Shown here in pieces: positions 1 to 8,533 of a DNA stretch of 32,771 bases. The position numbers and the translations under genes were made by a program. How positions within the stretch are numbered: position 1 is the stretch's first letter; each line of letters opens with the position of its first letter. Under the pieces are notes generated by a model. It saw only the letters and a program-made list of their open reading frames with translations. It was not told the DNA's origin and ran no database searches. The stretch comes from Thermoleophilia bacterium (GTDB lineage: Bacteria > Actinomycetota > Thermoleophilia > Gaiellales > Gaiellaceae): NCBI GenBank assembly GCA_025936995.1, contig JAICSH010000021.1, positions 1 through 32,771 on the forward strand, read 5' to 3'.

Positions 1-2
1 TC

Positions 3-1097
3 CAGACGGACATCCTCAAGGAGTACATCGCGCAGAAGGAGTGGATCTTCCCGCCCGGACCTTCGATGCGGCTCGTCGTGGACATGATCGAGTGGTGCTC
101 CGAGCGGCTCCCGCTCGTGCACCCGGTCTCGATCTCGGGCTACCACATCCGCGAGGCGGGCTCGAACGCGGCGCAGGAGCTTGCGTTCACGCTCGCGGAC
201 GGGTTCGCGTACGTCGAGGCGTGCCTCGAGCGCGGGCTCGATGTCGACTCGTTCGCGCCGCGGCTGTCCTTCTTCTTCAACGCGCACCTCGACTTCTTCG
301 AGGAGATCGCGAAGTACCGCGCGGCGCGGCGGATCTGGGCGCGCCGGATGCGCGAGAAGTACGGCGCGCAGGACCCGCGCTCGTGGCTGATGCGCTTCCA
401 CACGCAGACCGCAGGCGTGTCGCTGACGGCGCAGCAGCCGGAGGTGAACCTGATTCGGACGGCGATCGAGGCTCTGGCGGCCGTCCTGGGCGGGACGCAG
501 TCGCTCCACACGAACTCCTTCGACGAGGCGCTCGCGCTCCCGACCGAGCACGCGGTGCGGCTCGCGCTGCGGACGCAGCAGGTGATCGCGCACGAGACCG
601 GCGTCGTGAACACGATCGATCCGCTTGGCGGCTCGTATTACCTCGAGCAGCTCACGACCGAGCTCGAGCGGCAGGCGTACGACTACTTCGAGCGGATCGA
701 GGAGCTCGGCGGTGTGATCCCGGCGATCGAGCAGAACTTCATGCAGCGCGAGATCGCGGAGGCGAGCTTCCGCTACCAGTCTGAGGTCGAGCGGGGGGAG
801 CGGGTCGTCGTCGGCGTGAACCGCTACGAGATGAAGGACGAGCAGCCGCTCGAGATCCTCCGCATCGACCCTGCCCTCGAGCAGAAGCAGATCGACCGGG
901 TCCAGACGGTGCGGGAGCGGCGCGACACAGCGGCGGCTGAGGCGGCGATCGCGCGACTGAAAGAGGACGCGGCGCATGAGGACCGCAACCTGATGGAGCC
1001 GATCATGGCCGCGTCCCGCGCCTATGTGACGATGGGCGAGATGTGCGACGCACTACGAGAAGTGTGGGGTACGTGGCGCGAAACCCCCGTCTTTTGA
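3..1097 (+). CDS. Methylmalonyl-CoA mutase-type large (catalytic) subunit, 5'-truncated by the window edge
   Basis: This is the C-terminal part of the catalytic subunit of a B12-dependent acyl-CoA mutase; it is open from the first bases (frame 3). Recognisable family blocks are [52 protein letters not shown] and [14 protein letters not shown]. The protein ends shortly after [12 protein letters not shown], so it has no B12-binding domain; that domain is encoded separately at 1809-2204. This split layout is seen in methylmalonyl-CoA and isobutyryl-CoA mutases. The N-terminal half that sets substrate preference is outside the window, so the substrate is unresolved. It is separated from its partner gene by a RAYT insertion. 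Confidence 0.93.
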   Translation, partial: QTDILKEYIAQKEWIFPPGPSMRLVVDMIEWCSERLPLVHPVSISGYHIREAGSNAAQELAFTLADGFAYVEACLERGLDVDSFAPRLSFFFNAHLDFFEEIAKYRAARRIWARRMREKYGAQDPRSWLMRFHTQTAGVSLTAQQPEVNLIRTAIEALAAVLGGTQSLHTNSFDEALALPTEHAVRLALRTQQVIAHETGVVNTIDPLGGSYYLEQLTTELERQAYDYFERIEELGGVIPAIEQNFMQREIAEASFRYQSEVERGERVVVGVNRYEMKDEQPLEILRIDPALEQKQIDRVQTVRERRDTAAAEAAIARLKEDAAHEDRNLMEPIMAASRAYVTMGEMCDALREVWGTWRETPVF

Positions 1098-1113
1098 GAC
1101 ACGCCTCGAACTA

Positions 1114-1142
1114 ACACGTCCGGAACCAGGTTCCGGACGTGT
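1114..1142. repeat. REP-type palindrome, left flank of the RAYT gene
   Basis: A perfect palindrome with 14-bp arms (ACACGTCCGGAACC and its reverse complement) around a single A. It begins 16 bp after the mutase stop codon. The central 27 bp are identical to the core of the palindrome at 1755-1787. REP palindromes are the substrates of RAYT transposases. Confidence 0.85.
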
Positions 1143-1207
1143 CTCGATGAGACGTGTGTCAAGGAGCGACTTGCGCCGGGCCGGATCGCTGTGGACGCTT
1201 ATCGTGT

Positions 1208-1798
1208 ATGCCGCGGCGCCCACGAGATATTGGCCCTGGTTATCACCACGTTTGGGTGAACGCCACAGGAAACGGGTCGTACTTTCTCGACGAAGTCGAC
1301 CGCGTCACCTGGGTTCGCCACCTCGTAGCGATGCTCGACCGTATGGCTTGGGACTGCATTGCTTTCTGCCAGATGACGACCCATGTTCACGCTGTTTTCA
1401 GCGTGCCGGACGAGTCGCTGCCGATCGGTCTGCGAGACCTCAATCGCGAGTATTCATGCGACTTCAACCTGCGTCACGGCCGAGTTGGTGCGTTCCTGCG
1501 CAGGCGCTTCGGAAGCCGGCGCATCGAGGGGGCGAGGGATCTCCTCGGTGTCTACTCGTACGTGGTCTTGAATCCGGTTGCCGAGAATCTTTGTCTCCGC
1601 CCGGAGGAGTGGCGGTGGAGCAGCTACCGGACGACGCTCGGCATGTCCGACGACTTCAGCTTCGTCGACGCGAGCTGTGCGATCGCGGACGCCGGCGGAA
1701 CTCCGGTCGCCCTGCGTGCGGTCGTGGAGAGCGCAGCTCGTGCCCGTCTCCAGCGGCCACGTCCGGAACCAGGTTCCGGACGTGGCCTTTCGAGCTAG
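1208..1798 (+). CDS. REP-associated tyrosine transposase (RAYT, Y1/IS200-like)
   Basis: A 196-residue single-domain HUH transposase. The HUH metal-binding pair is H59-V-H61 in TTHVHAVF. The nucleophile is probably Y118 in [13 protein letters not shown], which matches the family pattern Y-V-x-x-N-P-V. The start chosen is the ATG at 1208 ([14 protein letters not shown]), the usual N-terminus; an upstream in-frame ATG at 1154 is possible. The 3' end runs through the second palindrome, which encodes the arginine/proline-rich tail. Base use looks less GC-biased than the flanking genes, consistent with transfer. RAYTs act on REP elements in trans and are usually single-copy, domesticated genes. The frame is intact. 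Confidence 0.9.
   Translation: MPRRPRDIGPGYHHVWVNATGNGSYFLDEVDRVTWVRHLVAMLDRMAWDCIAFCQMTTHVHAVFSVPDESLPIGLRDLNREYSCDFNLRHGRVGAFLRRRFGSRRIEGARDLLGVYSYVVLNPVAENLCLRPEEWRWSSYRTTLGMSDDFSFVDASCAIADAGGTPVALRAVVESAARARLQRPRPEPGSGRGLSS
1755..1787. repeat. REP-type palindrome, right flank, inside the RAYT 3' end
   Basis: A perfect 33-bp palindrome with 16-bp arms (GGCCACGTCCGGAACC) around a single A. It shares a 27-bp identical core with 1114-1142. It lies within the last codons of the RAYT gene and ends 21 bp before the start of the B12-binding subunit gene, so its hairpin would lie in that gene's translation-initiation region. Confidence 0.85.
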
Positions 1799-1808
1799 GC
1801 TCCGCGCC

Positions 1809-2204
1809 GTGGCAGGGAAGATCCGCGTCGTCGTCGCGAAGCCGGGCCTCGACGGGCACGATCGCGGCGCCAAGATCATCGCCCGCGCGCTCCGCGACGC
1901 CGGAATGGAGGTCATCTACACCGGCCTCCACCAGACGCCCGAGCAGATCGTCGAGACGGCGATCCAGGAGGACGCGGACGCGGTCGGCATCTCCATCCTC
2001 TCCGGCGCCCACATGACGCTCGTGCCCCGGATCCTCGAACTCCTCCGCGAGAACGGCGTCGAGGACGTCGTCGTCGTGGTCGGAGGGACGATCCCGGACG
2101 ACGACGCGGACGAGCTCCGCAAGCTCGGCGTCGCCGGTGTCTTCGGCCCGGGCGCGCCGACGAGCGAGATCGTCGACTTCGTGAAAGGCGCCGTCGCCGC
2201 GTGA
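1809..2204 (+). CDS. B12-binding small subunit of the acyl-CoA mutase
   Basis: A 131-residue stand-alone cobalamin-binding domain, close to the size of known small mutase subunits. The base-off/His-on motif DGHDRG follows KPGL near residue 15, with H in the cobalt-ligating position. The ILSGAH and [12 protein letters not shown] segments match the conserved S-x-L and GG loops. It pairs with the catalytic subunit at 3-1097 to interconvert methyl-branched and linear acyl-CoAs. GTG at 1809 is preferred because the fold begins immediately ([11 protein letters not shown]). The stop overlaps the hydratase start (GTGA), suggesting translational coupling. Confidence 0.92.
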   Translation: MAGKIRVVVAKPGLDGHDRGAKIIARALRDAGMEVIYTGLHQTPEQIVETAIQEDADAVGISILSGAHMTLVPRILELLRENGVEDVVVVVGGTIPDDDADELRKLGVAGVFGPGAPTSEIVDFVKGAVAA

Positions 2205-2953
2205 CCGCCATCGTCGACCGTCACGACGCGGTCGCCGTCGTCACGATCGACCGGCAGGAGGCGCTCAACGCGCTAAACGTCGAGACGCTCACCGAGCTCC
2301 GCGACCGCCTGCGGGAGCTCGCGGACGACGACTCGGCGCGTGTGGTCGTCCTCACCGGCGCGGGCGACCGCGCGTTCGTCGCAGGCGCCGACATCAAGTA
2401 CATGAGCGGCCTCGGCGCGGAGGAGGCGAAGGAGTGGGGGGCGCTCGGCCACGAAGCCGCGCGCCTGCTCGAGGAGATGCCGAAGCCCACGATCGCGGCG
2501 ATCAACGGCTTCGCGCTCGGCGGCGGCTGCGAGCTCGCGCTCGGCTGCGACCTCCGGTACGCGTCGAGCAAGGCGCGCCTCGGCCAGCCGGAGATCGACC
2601 TCGGGATCGTCCCGGGCTGGGGCGGCACGCAGCGGCTCGCGCGCGTCTGCGGCCTTGGCATCGCGAAGGAGCTGATCCTCACGGGCCGGCCGGTGGAAGC
2701 CGAGGAGGCGCTGCGGGTCGGGCTCGTCAACGCGGTCGCCGACCCCGTCCTCGAGCACGCCCTCGAGGTCGCGCAGAAGCTCGCCGCGAAGAGCCCCGTC
2801 GCCCTCCGGGTCGCGAAGCGCCTGCTCAACCTCTCGCCGGGAGCGCTCGAGCGGGAGGCCGACGAATTCGGCGACCTGTTCGCGAGCGAGGACGCAAGGG
2901 AGGGCCTCACCGCCTTCGCCGAGAAGCGCCCGCCGCGGTTCGTCGGCAGATAA
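2201..2953 (+). CDS. Enoyl-CoA hydratase (crotonase family)
   Basis: A 250-residue crotonase-fold enzyme, predicted to hydrate 2-enoyl-CoA to 3-hydroxyacyl-CoA in fatty-acid or branched-chain amino-acid breakdown. The oxyanion-hole segments are AGADIKYM and [16 protein letters not shown]. Both hydratase glutamates are present, E111 in GGGCELA and E131 in [12 protein letters not shown], with the 20-residue spacing of the rat enzyme. This favours hydratase over isomerase activity. It overlaps the B12 subunit gene by 4 bp, so the mutase and hydratase are probably co-translated. Confidence 0.92.
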   Translation: MTAIVDRHDAVAVVTIDRQEALNALNVETLTELRDRLRELADDDSARVVVLTGAGDRAFVAGADIKYMSGLGAEEAKEWGALGHEAARLLEEMPKPTIAAINGFALGGGCELALGCDLRYASSKARLGQPEIDLGIVPGWGGTQRLARVCGLGIAKELILTGRPVEAEEALRVGLVNAVADPVLEHALEVAQKLAAKSPVALRVAKRLLNLSPGALEREADEFGDLFASEDAREGLTAFAEKRPPRFVGR

Positions 2954-3004
2954 CGCCCACGACACAGGAGGATTCGCGGCGCGAGGCGCGTAGTCGGGGA
3001 CCCC

Positions 3005-4129
3005 ATGCGCTTCCGCATCCTCCTCGTCGGGGCGTTCGCGGCCGTCACGATGGCCGTCGCCCCGGCCGCCCTCGCGTCGGCCCGGAATCCGCAGACGGCC
3101 GGTCTTCAGGTCGCGCTGCGCGCCCAGGGCCTCTATCGCGGCCCGATCGACGCGATCTCGGGGCCGAAGACCGTCGCCGCGGTTCGCGCGTTCCAACGCA
3201 TCCACGGGCTGCGCGTCACCGGACTCGCCGACGCGAGCACGCGCAAGGCGCTCGGGCCGCTGGGGCGACCGCTCTTCGGCGCCCGGACGCTCCGGCGCGG
3301 CGCGTTCGGCTGGGACGTCGCCGTGCTCCAGTTCCTGCTCGTCCGCCAGGGGATCAACGTCCCCGTGAACGCGTACTACGACGGCCCGACCCTGCACGGG
3401 GTCCGCATCCTCCAGCGCCGGCTCCGCCTGCGGCGCGACGGCGTCGTCGGGCCGCACACGCTCACCGCCCTCGTCAAGCGCGAGCCCACGCCGCTGCCGC
3501 GCCCCATTGCGATCGTCAGGCACCACAAGAAGACGCACCGGACGCCGGCCACTGCGATCCACGTCGTCCGATCGGGCGAGTCGCTCACCCTGCTCGCGCG
3601 GCGCTACGGCACGACGGTCGCCAAGCTCGCGAAGCTCAATCACCTCGACCCGAGCCGCTTTCTCCTGATCGGGACGCGCCTCCGCGTTCCCGCAAGAAGG
3701 CACGTGACGACGACGGAGCACGTCGCGTACCGCACCTCGAGCGTCGCCTCCGTCCGCGTGCTCCTCGACTACTGGGCGGCGCACTACGGGGTGAGCACCC
3801 GTCTCGTCCGGGCGCTCGCCTGGATGGAGTCCGGCTACAACAACGCGCTCGTCTCGTCCGTCGGAGCGCGCGGGATCATGCAGCTCCTGCCGACGACGTT
3901 CCGCTTCGTCGAGAGCGTCCTGATCGGACATCGCATCACGCACAACGCCAACGGCAACGTCCGCGCGGGCGTCGCCTACCTCGCGCATCTGCTCCACGAC
4001 TTCCACGGCGACAAGCGGCTCGCGCTCGCGGGCTGGTACCAGGGTGAGCTGGCAGTGCGGAAGCACGGCGTGTACAAGGTGAGCCGCCCGTTCGTCGCCG
4101 ACGTGCTCGCGCTCGAAAAGCGCATGTGA
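3005..4129 (+). CDS. Secreted lytic transglycosylase with peptidoglycan-binding and LysM domains
   Basis: A 374-residue exported cell-wall hydrolase. Residues 1-26 form a signal peptide ending at ALASA. Two peptidoglycan-binding type 1 repeats follow (about 31-80 and 97-150; GLYRGPIDAISGPKTVAAVR and a second copy). A LysM motif starts at H186 (HVVRSGESLTLLARRYGTT). The C-terminal Slt domain has its likely catalytic glutamate at E275 (LAWMESGYNN), followed by GARGIMQLLPTTF and a GVAYLAHLL segment. It probably cleaves glycan strands by forming 1,6-anhydro-muropeptides. It has no functional link to the metabolic genes on either side. Confidence 0.92.
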   Translation: MRFRILLVGAFAAVTMAVAPAALASARNPQTAGLQVALRAQGLYRGPIDAISGPKTVAAVRAFQRIHGLRVTGLADASTRKALGPLGRPLFGARTLRRGAFGWDVAVLQFLLVRQGINVPVNAYYDGPTLHGVRILQRRLRLRRDGVVGPHTLTALVKREPTPLPRPIAIVRHHKKTHRTPATAIHVVRSGESLTLLARRYGTTVAKLAKLNHLDPSRFLLIGTRLRVPARRHVTTTEHVAYRTSSVASVRVLLDYWAAHYGVSTRLVRALAWMESGYNNALVSSVGARGIMQLLPTTFRFVESVLIGHRITHNANGNVRAGVAYLAHLLHDFHGDKRLALAGWYQGELAVRKHGVYKVSRPFVADVLALEKRM

Positions 4130-4152
4130 ATCGCGGCGCGCGGCCACATCAC

Positions 4153-4158
4153 TAGCAT
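4153..4158 (+). promoter_or_regulatory. Candidate -10 element (TAGCAT) for etfB
   Basis: TAGCAT lies 9 nt before the etfB ATG, just downstream of the transglycosylase gene. It fits the TANNNT pattern seen before several genes here and would give a leaderless or very short-leader transcript. Confidence 0.4.
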
Positions 4159-4167
4159 CCCGCCGGG

Positions 4168-4938
4168 ATGAGGATCGCCGTCTGCGTCAAGCACGTGCCC
4201 GAGGGGCCGAGTCGCATCGACCCGTCCACGAAGCGTCTCGACCGCTCCGGCGAGGGGTCCCTCAACCACTTCGACGCGAACGCCGTCGAGGAGGCACTCC
4301 GGATCAAGGGCGAGTCCGGCACCGAGGTCGTCGTCGTCTCGCTCGGGCCGCAGAAGGCGCTCGACTCCCTGCGCAAGGCGCTCGCGATGGGCGCCGACCG
4401 CGCCGTCCTCGTCTTCGACGACGCGGCCGAGGGCTCCGATCTCGTCGTGACGAGCCGAGTCCTCGCCACCGCGCTCGAGCGGGAGGAGCCCGACCTCGTC
4501 TTGTTCGGCCAGCAGGCTTCGGACGCCGACGGCGCAGTCCTCTGGGCGGCGGTCGCCGAGCGGCTCGGCCGGCCGGTCATCTCTCAGGCGATGGAGCTCT
4601 CGGTCGAAGGCGGCTCCGCGCGCGTCAAGCGCCAGACGGAGTTCGGGTACGACACGCTCGAGGCGCCGCTGCCCGCGGTCGTCGCGGTGAGCGACGCGAT
4701 CAACGAGCCGCGCTACCCGTCGCTCAAGGGGATCATGGGCGCGAAGAAGAAGCCGCAGGAGATCCTCTCGCTCGCGGATCTCGGCATCGCCGAAGGTGAC
4801 GCGGGCGAGGCAGGCTCCCGAACGACGGTGCTGGCGCTCGGCGACCCACCGGCGCGCGGCGACGCGCGCAAGATCGAGGACGACGGCAACGCGGCGCAGG
4901 CGATCGTCGACTTTCTCGCCGAGAAGAGGCTTGTCTGA
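4168..4938 (+). CDS. etfB: Electron transfer flavoprotein beta subunit
   Basis: A 256-residue ETF beta subunit. It opens with RIAVCVKHVPEGPSRID and has NHFDANAVEEALRIK and LFGQQASDADGAVLWAAVAE, which belong to the AMP-binding and alpha-docking regions. Together with EtfA it accepts electrons from acyl-CoA dehydrogenases. The stop overlaps the etfA ATG by one base (TGATG), and EtfA and the quinone oxidoreductase follow with the same overlap, so all three are made from one transcript. Confidence 0.95.
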   Translation: MRIAVCVKHVPEGPSRIDPSTKRLDRSGEGSLNHFDANAVEEALRIKGESGTEVVVVSLGPQKALDSLRKALAMGADRAVLVFDDAAEGSDLVVTSRVLATALEREEPDLVLFGQQASDADGAVLWAAVAERLGRPVISQAMELSVEGGSARVKRQTEFGYDTLEAPLPAVVAVSDAINEPRYPSLKGIMGAKKKPQEILSLADLGIAEGDAGEAGSRTTVLALGDPPARGDARKIEDDGNAAQAIVDFLAEKRLV

Positions 4939-5903
4939 TGGAGGCGCTCGTCTTCCTCGAGCAGCACGGCGGCGAGCTCCAAAAAGGCTCGCTCGGCGTG
5001 CTCGCGAAGGCGGCTTCGCTCGGAGACGGCGACGTCGCGGCGGTCATTGCCGGCGAGGGAGCGCGCGCGCTCGCGGCCGAGGCCGGGAAGTTCGGCGCCG
5101 CGAAGGTCTGGACCTGTGAGAGCGCGGAGGTGGCGCAGCCGCTGCCGCAGCCACGCGTCGACGTGCTCGCGCAGGTGGTGGAGGAGGGCGGCTACGACAC
5201 CGTTCTCTTCGCCAACTCGGTGCTCGCGGCGGACGTTGCCGCGGGACTGGCCGCGCGGCTGGACGCGGGGCTCAACTGGGACCTCGCCGACATCGAGCTG
5301 CAGGACGGCGAGCTCGTCGGCAAACGGCCGGCGCTGCAGGACTCCGTCTATGCCGACGTCGGCTGGAGCGGCACGCCGCGCCTCGCACTCTTCCGCGCCG
5401 GCTCCTTCGACGCGACGCCTGCGGGCGGCGGCGAGCCCGAAGTCGCAGAGGTCTCGCCCGCGTACAGGGAGCACTCCACGGCGGTGAAGCTCGTCGGCCA
5501 GGACGCCGCGGAGTCGAGCGGCCCCTCGATCGAGGACGCCGACATCATCGTCGCCGGCGGTCGCGGCCTCGGCTCGCCCGACAACTTCACCCTCGCCGAG
5601 GAGCTCGCGAAGGCGCTCGGCGGGGCGGTGGGCGCGACCCGCGCCGTCGTCGACGCGGGCTGGTACCCGTACTCGGCGCAGATCGGCCAGACGGGCAAGA
5701 CCGTCTCGCCGAAGCTCTATGTCGCGCTCGGCATCTCCGGCGCGATCCAGCACAAGGTCGGCATGCAGAGCTCCGGGACGATCGTCGCGATCAACAAGGA
5801 TGCGAACGCGCCGATCTTCGAGTTCAGCGACCTCGGCGTCGTCGGCGACGTGCACGCGATCGTGCCGAAGCTGACCGAGCTGATCCGCGCCCGTCGAGCC
5901 TGA
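4938..5903 (+). CDS. etfA: Electron transfer flavoprotein alpha subunit
   Basis: A 321-residue ETF alpha subunit carrying FAD. The C-terminal FAD domain is classical: VAGGRGLGSPDNFTLAEEL, AVVDAGWYPYSAQIGQTGK, VSPKLYVALGISGAIQHKVG and IVAINKDANAPIFEFSDLG. The N-terminal domain is less conserved, as is usual. Its stop overlaps the next start by one base (TGATG). It forms the heterodimer with EtfB and passes electrons to the oxidoreductase at 5903. Confidence 0.95.
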   Translation: MEALVFLEQHGGELQKGSLGVLAKAASLGDGDVAAVIAGEGARALAAEAGKFGAAKVWTCESAEVAQPLPQPRVDVLAQVVEEGGYDTVLFANSVLAADVAAGLAARLDAGLNWDLADIELQDGELVGKRPALQDSVYADVGWSGTPRLALFRAGSFDATPAGGGEPEVAEVSPAYREHSTAVKLVGQDAAESSGPSIEDADIIVAGGRGLGSPDNFTLAEELAKALGGAVGATRAVVDAGWYPYSAQIGQTGKTVSPKLYVALGISGAIQHKVGMQSSGTIVAINKDANAPIFEFSDLGVVGDVHAIVPKLTELIRARRA

Positions 5904-7594
5904 TGGCGAGGCCTTCCAACTTCCCGCCGCCCTTCTCGTCGAGCGACTACGTCGCCGAGCCGACCGACCCGGCGGAGGAGCGCATCGAGGTCGGCGTCCT
6001 CATCGTCGGCGGCGGCCCGGCCGGTCTTGCGTGCGCGATCCGGCTCGGCCAGCTGCTCGAGGAGCACCCGGACGTGGCGGAGCGGCTCGGGGAGGTTGCG
6101 GTCGCGGTGCTCGAGAAGGGCAAGCAGCCCGGCTCGCACCTCGTCTCCGGCGCGGTCGTCGACCCGCGAGCGCTGCGCCGCCTGTTCGGCAATCGCCTGC
6201 GGATGGACGAGCTCCCGACCTTCGGCCCCGTCACCGGCGAGTCCGTCTACGTCCTCACCCGCCGCGCGGCGCTCTCGATCCCGCCGCCGCCGCCGATGCG
6301 CAACCACGGCAACTGGATCTTCTCGCTCTCGCAGCTCGGGCGCTTTCTCGCGGAACGGGCGGAGGAGGGCGGAGCGATGATCCTCCCCGAGACCGCGGCG
6401 CAGAAGCTCCTCGTCTCGCACGGCCGCGTCGTCGGCGCGCGCACGGGCGACAAGGGCCGCGGCCGGGAAGGTGGCGAGCTCGGCAACTTCGAGGCCGGCT
6501 CCGACGTCGTCGCGAAGGTCACGGTGCTCGCCGAGGGAACCCAGGGCCACCTGACCGGCGTCGCGCTCGACCGCTTCTCGCTGCACGGGGAGAACCCGCA
6601 GGTGTGGGAGCTCGCCGTGAAGGAGGTCTGGAAGGTCGAGAAGCCGCTCGACCGCGTCATCCACACGATGGGCTGGCCGCTCCGCACCGGCAAGCGCTAC
6701 CGCGAGTTCGGCGGCTCCTTCATCTATCCGATGGGCAAGGACATGGTCACGATCGGCCTCGTCGTCGGGCTCGACTACCGCGACGCGTCGCTCTCGGTGC
6801 ACGACCTGCTGCAGGAGCTGAAGACGCACCCGAAGATCCGGCGGATCCTCGCCGGCGGCGAGCGCGTGGAGTGGGGCGCCAAGACGATCCCGAGCGGCGG
6901 CTTCCACTCGCTGCCGCAGCGCCTCCACGCACCGGGGCTGCTCCTCTGCGGGGACGGTGTGGGGATGGTCAACGTTCCGCGGCTCAAGGGGATCCACTAC
7001 GCCATCGAGTCGGGACGGCTCGCGGCCGAGGCGGCGTTCCGGGCGCTGCAACGCGGCGAGACGCCCGCGACCGCGCTCTCGTCCTACGACGACGCGGTGC
7101 GCGACAGCTTCATCTGGCGCGAGCTCCACGAGGTGCGGAACATGCGCCAGGTCTTCGGGCGAGGCTTCTTCGTCGGCGGCGCGCTCGCGAGCGCGATGAC
7201 GGTCTCGAAGGGACGCGTCGAGCTCGGGAAGATGCGCGCCGAGCCGGACGCCGACCAGCCGCTGCTCGTCACCGACCGCGACGCGAGCTACCCGGCACCC
7301 GACGGGAAGCTCACGTTCGACAAGCTGTCGTCGGTCTTCGCGTCGGGCAACAAGACCCGCGACGACCAGCCGAACCACATCAAGATCGAGCGGCGCGTCC
7401 CGCGCGAGGTGGCCCGCCTCTGGGAGCACATGTGCCCCGCCCAGGTCTACGAGATCGGGGCGGAGGACGGGGACGGCACCGTGCTGCTCGAGGTCGCCGC
7501 GTCGAACTGCGTCCAGTGCGGCGCGATCACCGCGAAGGGCGGCAGGCTCACGCCGCCCGAGGGCGGCTCCGGTCCCGAGTACACGCTCACGTAG
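5903..7594 (+). CDS. ETF:quinone oxidoreductase-like flavoprotein, one cluster cysteine missing
   Basis: A 563-residue homologue of ETF-ubiquinone oxidoreductase, which moves electrons from ETF into the membrane quinone pool. The FAD-binding start is VLIVGGGPAGLACAIRLG. Further family blocks are GSHLVSGAVVDPRAL, AEGTQGHLTG and LCGDGVGMVNVPRLKGIHYA. The C-terminal ferredoxin-like domain has C511 (CPAQVYE), C536 and C539 (NCVQC), at the spacing of the human ligands. The fourth ligand position is I542 (CGAI) instead of cysteine. It may therefore hold a 3Fe-4S cluster, use another ligand, or hold no cluster. It is the last gene of the etf operon. Confidence 0.93.
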   Translation: MARPSNFPPPFSSSDYVAEPTDPAEERIEVGVLIVGGGPAGLACAIRLGQLLEEHPDVAERLGEVAVAVLEKGKQPGSHLVSGAVVDPRALRRLFGNRLRMDELPTFGPVTGESVYVLTRRAALSIPPPPPMRNHGNWIFSLSQLGRFLAERAEEGGAMILPETAAQKLLVSHGRVVGARTGDKGRGREGGELGNFEAGSDVVAKVTVLAEGTQGHLTGVALDRFSLHGENPQVWELAVKEVWKVEKPLDRVIHTMGWPLRTGKRYREFGGSFIYPMGKDMVTIGLVVGLDYRDASLSVHDLLQELKTHPKIRRILAGGERVEWGAKTIPSGGFHSLPQRLHAPGLLLCGDGVGMVNVPRLKGIHYAIESGRLAAEAAFRALQRGETPATALSSYDDAVRDSFIWRELHEVRNMRQVFGRGFFVGGALASAMTVSKGRVELGKMRAEPDADQPLLVTDRDASYPAPDGKLTFDKLSSVFASGNKTRDDQPNHIKIERRVPREVARLWEHMCPAQVYEIGAEDGDGTVLLEVAASNCVQCGAITAKGGRLTPPEGGSGPEYTLT

Positions 7595-7697
7595 CGGTCG
7601 GACTTACCACTCCTTTACACCGACCGCACGCCGGCCTGGCACGGGCGAGCGAAGCTTCCGATCCGACAGGCTCAGCTCCCTTCCCGGAGGTCGAAAG

Positions 7698-8435
7698 ATG
7701 CGTATGAAATCCATGCTCGCCGTCTCGCTCCTCGCGCTGACCATCCTGGTCGCCGCGGGCGCGGCCTCGGCGGGCACCAACGGGCACGGGCACTTCAGGT
7801 ACCGCGTGCTCTTCTCGTTCCACGGCCAGCTCACCTCGACGCCCTCGAACGGCGGCGTCTCGATCAACGTCATCGGCGGCGACCGGCGGGCCCTCCGCAG
7901 GATGCTCGGCCAGCCGGTGACCCAGACGTTCACGTACGGCGCTTCCACCGAGTTCCTGCAGTGGTCGCACGGGAAACCGGCGATCGTCCAGCCGGGCGAC
8001 CTCTCGGCAGGCGACTACGTGTGGGTGCGCGTGCGCGCCCCGCGCTGGGCCTCGCTCGACTACATCGAGCACAAGCCGGCCGCGCTCGTCGGCGACCACG
8101 GGACCCAGCTCTTCAATCCCAGCCTGCCCCTGTACCTCTTCCGTGGAACCCTGGAGTCGGTCAGCGGGACGAGCCTGACCGTGGACATCCGCGGCGGCAA
8201 CCGTCACGCGATGCGGCTGCTGATCGGGCAGTCCAGAACCGAAACGTTCAGTACCGGTGACAACACCATCTTCCTGCTCTGGCAGGGGAAGGTGCCGACC
8301 GTGATCTCGCTCTCCGAGCTGAAGATCGGCGACCCGGTCATCATCCGCATCCGGGCGCCGCGCGACGCCTCGCTCGCGCAGGTCGAGGCCGCCCCGGCGC
8401 GGCACGTGGGCGATCGGGAGCCTGCGAACGCCTGA
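7698..8435 (+). CDS. Secreted protein with two tandem beta-rich repeats, function unknown
   Basis: A 245-residue exported protein. The signal peptide covers about residues 1-27 (MKSMLAVSLLALTILVAAG, then ASAG). The mature part is two copies of a roughly 100-residue unit. The paired landmarks are GQLTSTPSNGGVSINVIGGD / GTLESVSGTSLTVDIRGGN, RRMLGQPVTQTF / RLLIGQSRTETF, FLQW / FLLW and GDYVWVRVRAPRWASL / GDPVIIRIRAPRDASL. The look is of small beta-barrel (DUF5666-like) domains. GGAGG lies 7 nt before the ATG, so this gene, unlike several neighbours, has a clear ribosome-binding site. A strong terminator follows. I do not recognise a function. Confidence 0.72.
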   Translation: MRMKSMLAVSLLALTILVAAGAASAGTNGHGHFRYRVLFSFHGQLTSTPSNGGVSINVIGGDRRALRRMLGQPVTQTFTYGASTEFLQWSHGKPAIVQPGDLSAGDYVWVRVRAPRWASLDYIEHKPAALVGDHGTQLFNPSLPLYLFRGTLESVSGTSLTVDIRGGNRHAMRLLIGQSRTETFSTGDNTIFLLWQGKVPTVISLSELKIGDPVIIRIRAPRDASLAQVEAAPARHVGDREPANA

Positions 8436-8453
8436 CCGCTGCAACGCTCGACA

Positions 8454-8493
8454 GCCGCCGGCCGGGGACCCTCTCCCCGGCCGGCGGCGTTTT
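8454..8493 (+). terminator. Intrinsic terminator after the duplicated secreted protein
   Basis: A perfect 14-bp GC stem (8454-8467 with 8475-8488), extendable by one A-T pair over a short loop, and followed by GTTTT. It separates the secreted-protein gene from the next transcription unit. Confidence 0.88.
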
Positions 8494-8521
8494 ACAGACG
8501 TCTTACGACGGCACCTGGAAG

Positions 8522-8527
8522 TAGCGT
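8522..8527 (+). promoter_or_regulatory. Candidate -10 element (TAGCGT) for the gene at 8534
   Basis: TAGCGT ends exactly 6 nt before the ATG, and no Shine-Dalgarno sequence is present. This is the spacing expected for a leaderless mRNA. It sits immediately after a terminator, so a new promoter is needed here. Confidence 0.5.
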
Positions 8528-8533
8528 GAAGAT

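Noticed and set aside
2966-2971. AGGAGG before the lytic transglycosylase as its ribosome-binding site
   Set aside because: It lies 33 nt before the ATG at 3005, too far for a normal Shine-Dalgarno interaction.
2273-4147. Long minus-strand open frame antisense to the hydratase and transglycosylase genes
   Set aside because: Low-complexity Arg/Glu/Asp-rich translation typical of antisense frames in GC-rich DNA; the opposite strand encodes clear families.
7594-7627. 8-bp inverted repeat after the ETF:quinone oxidoreductase gene as a terminator
   Set aside because: The loop is 18 nt and no T-tract follows, so it is too weak to call.
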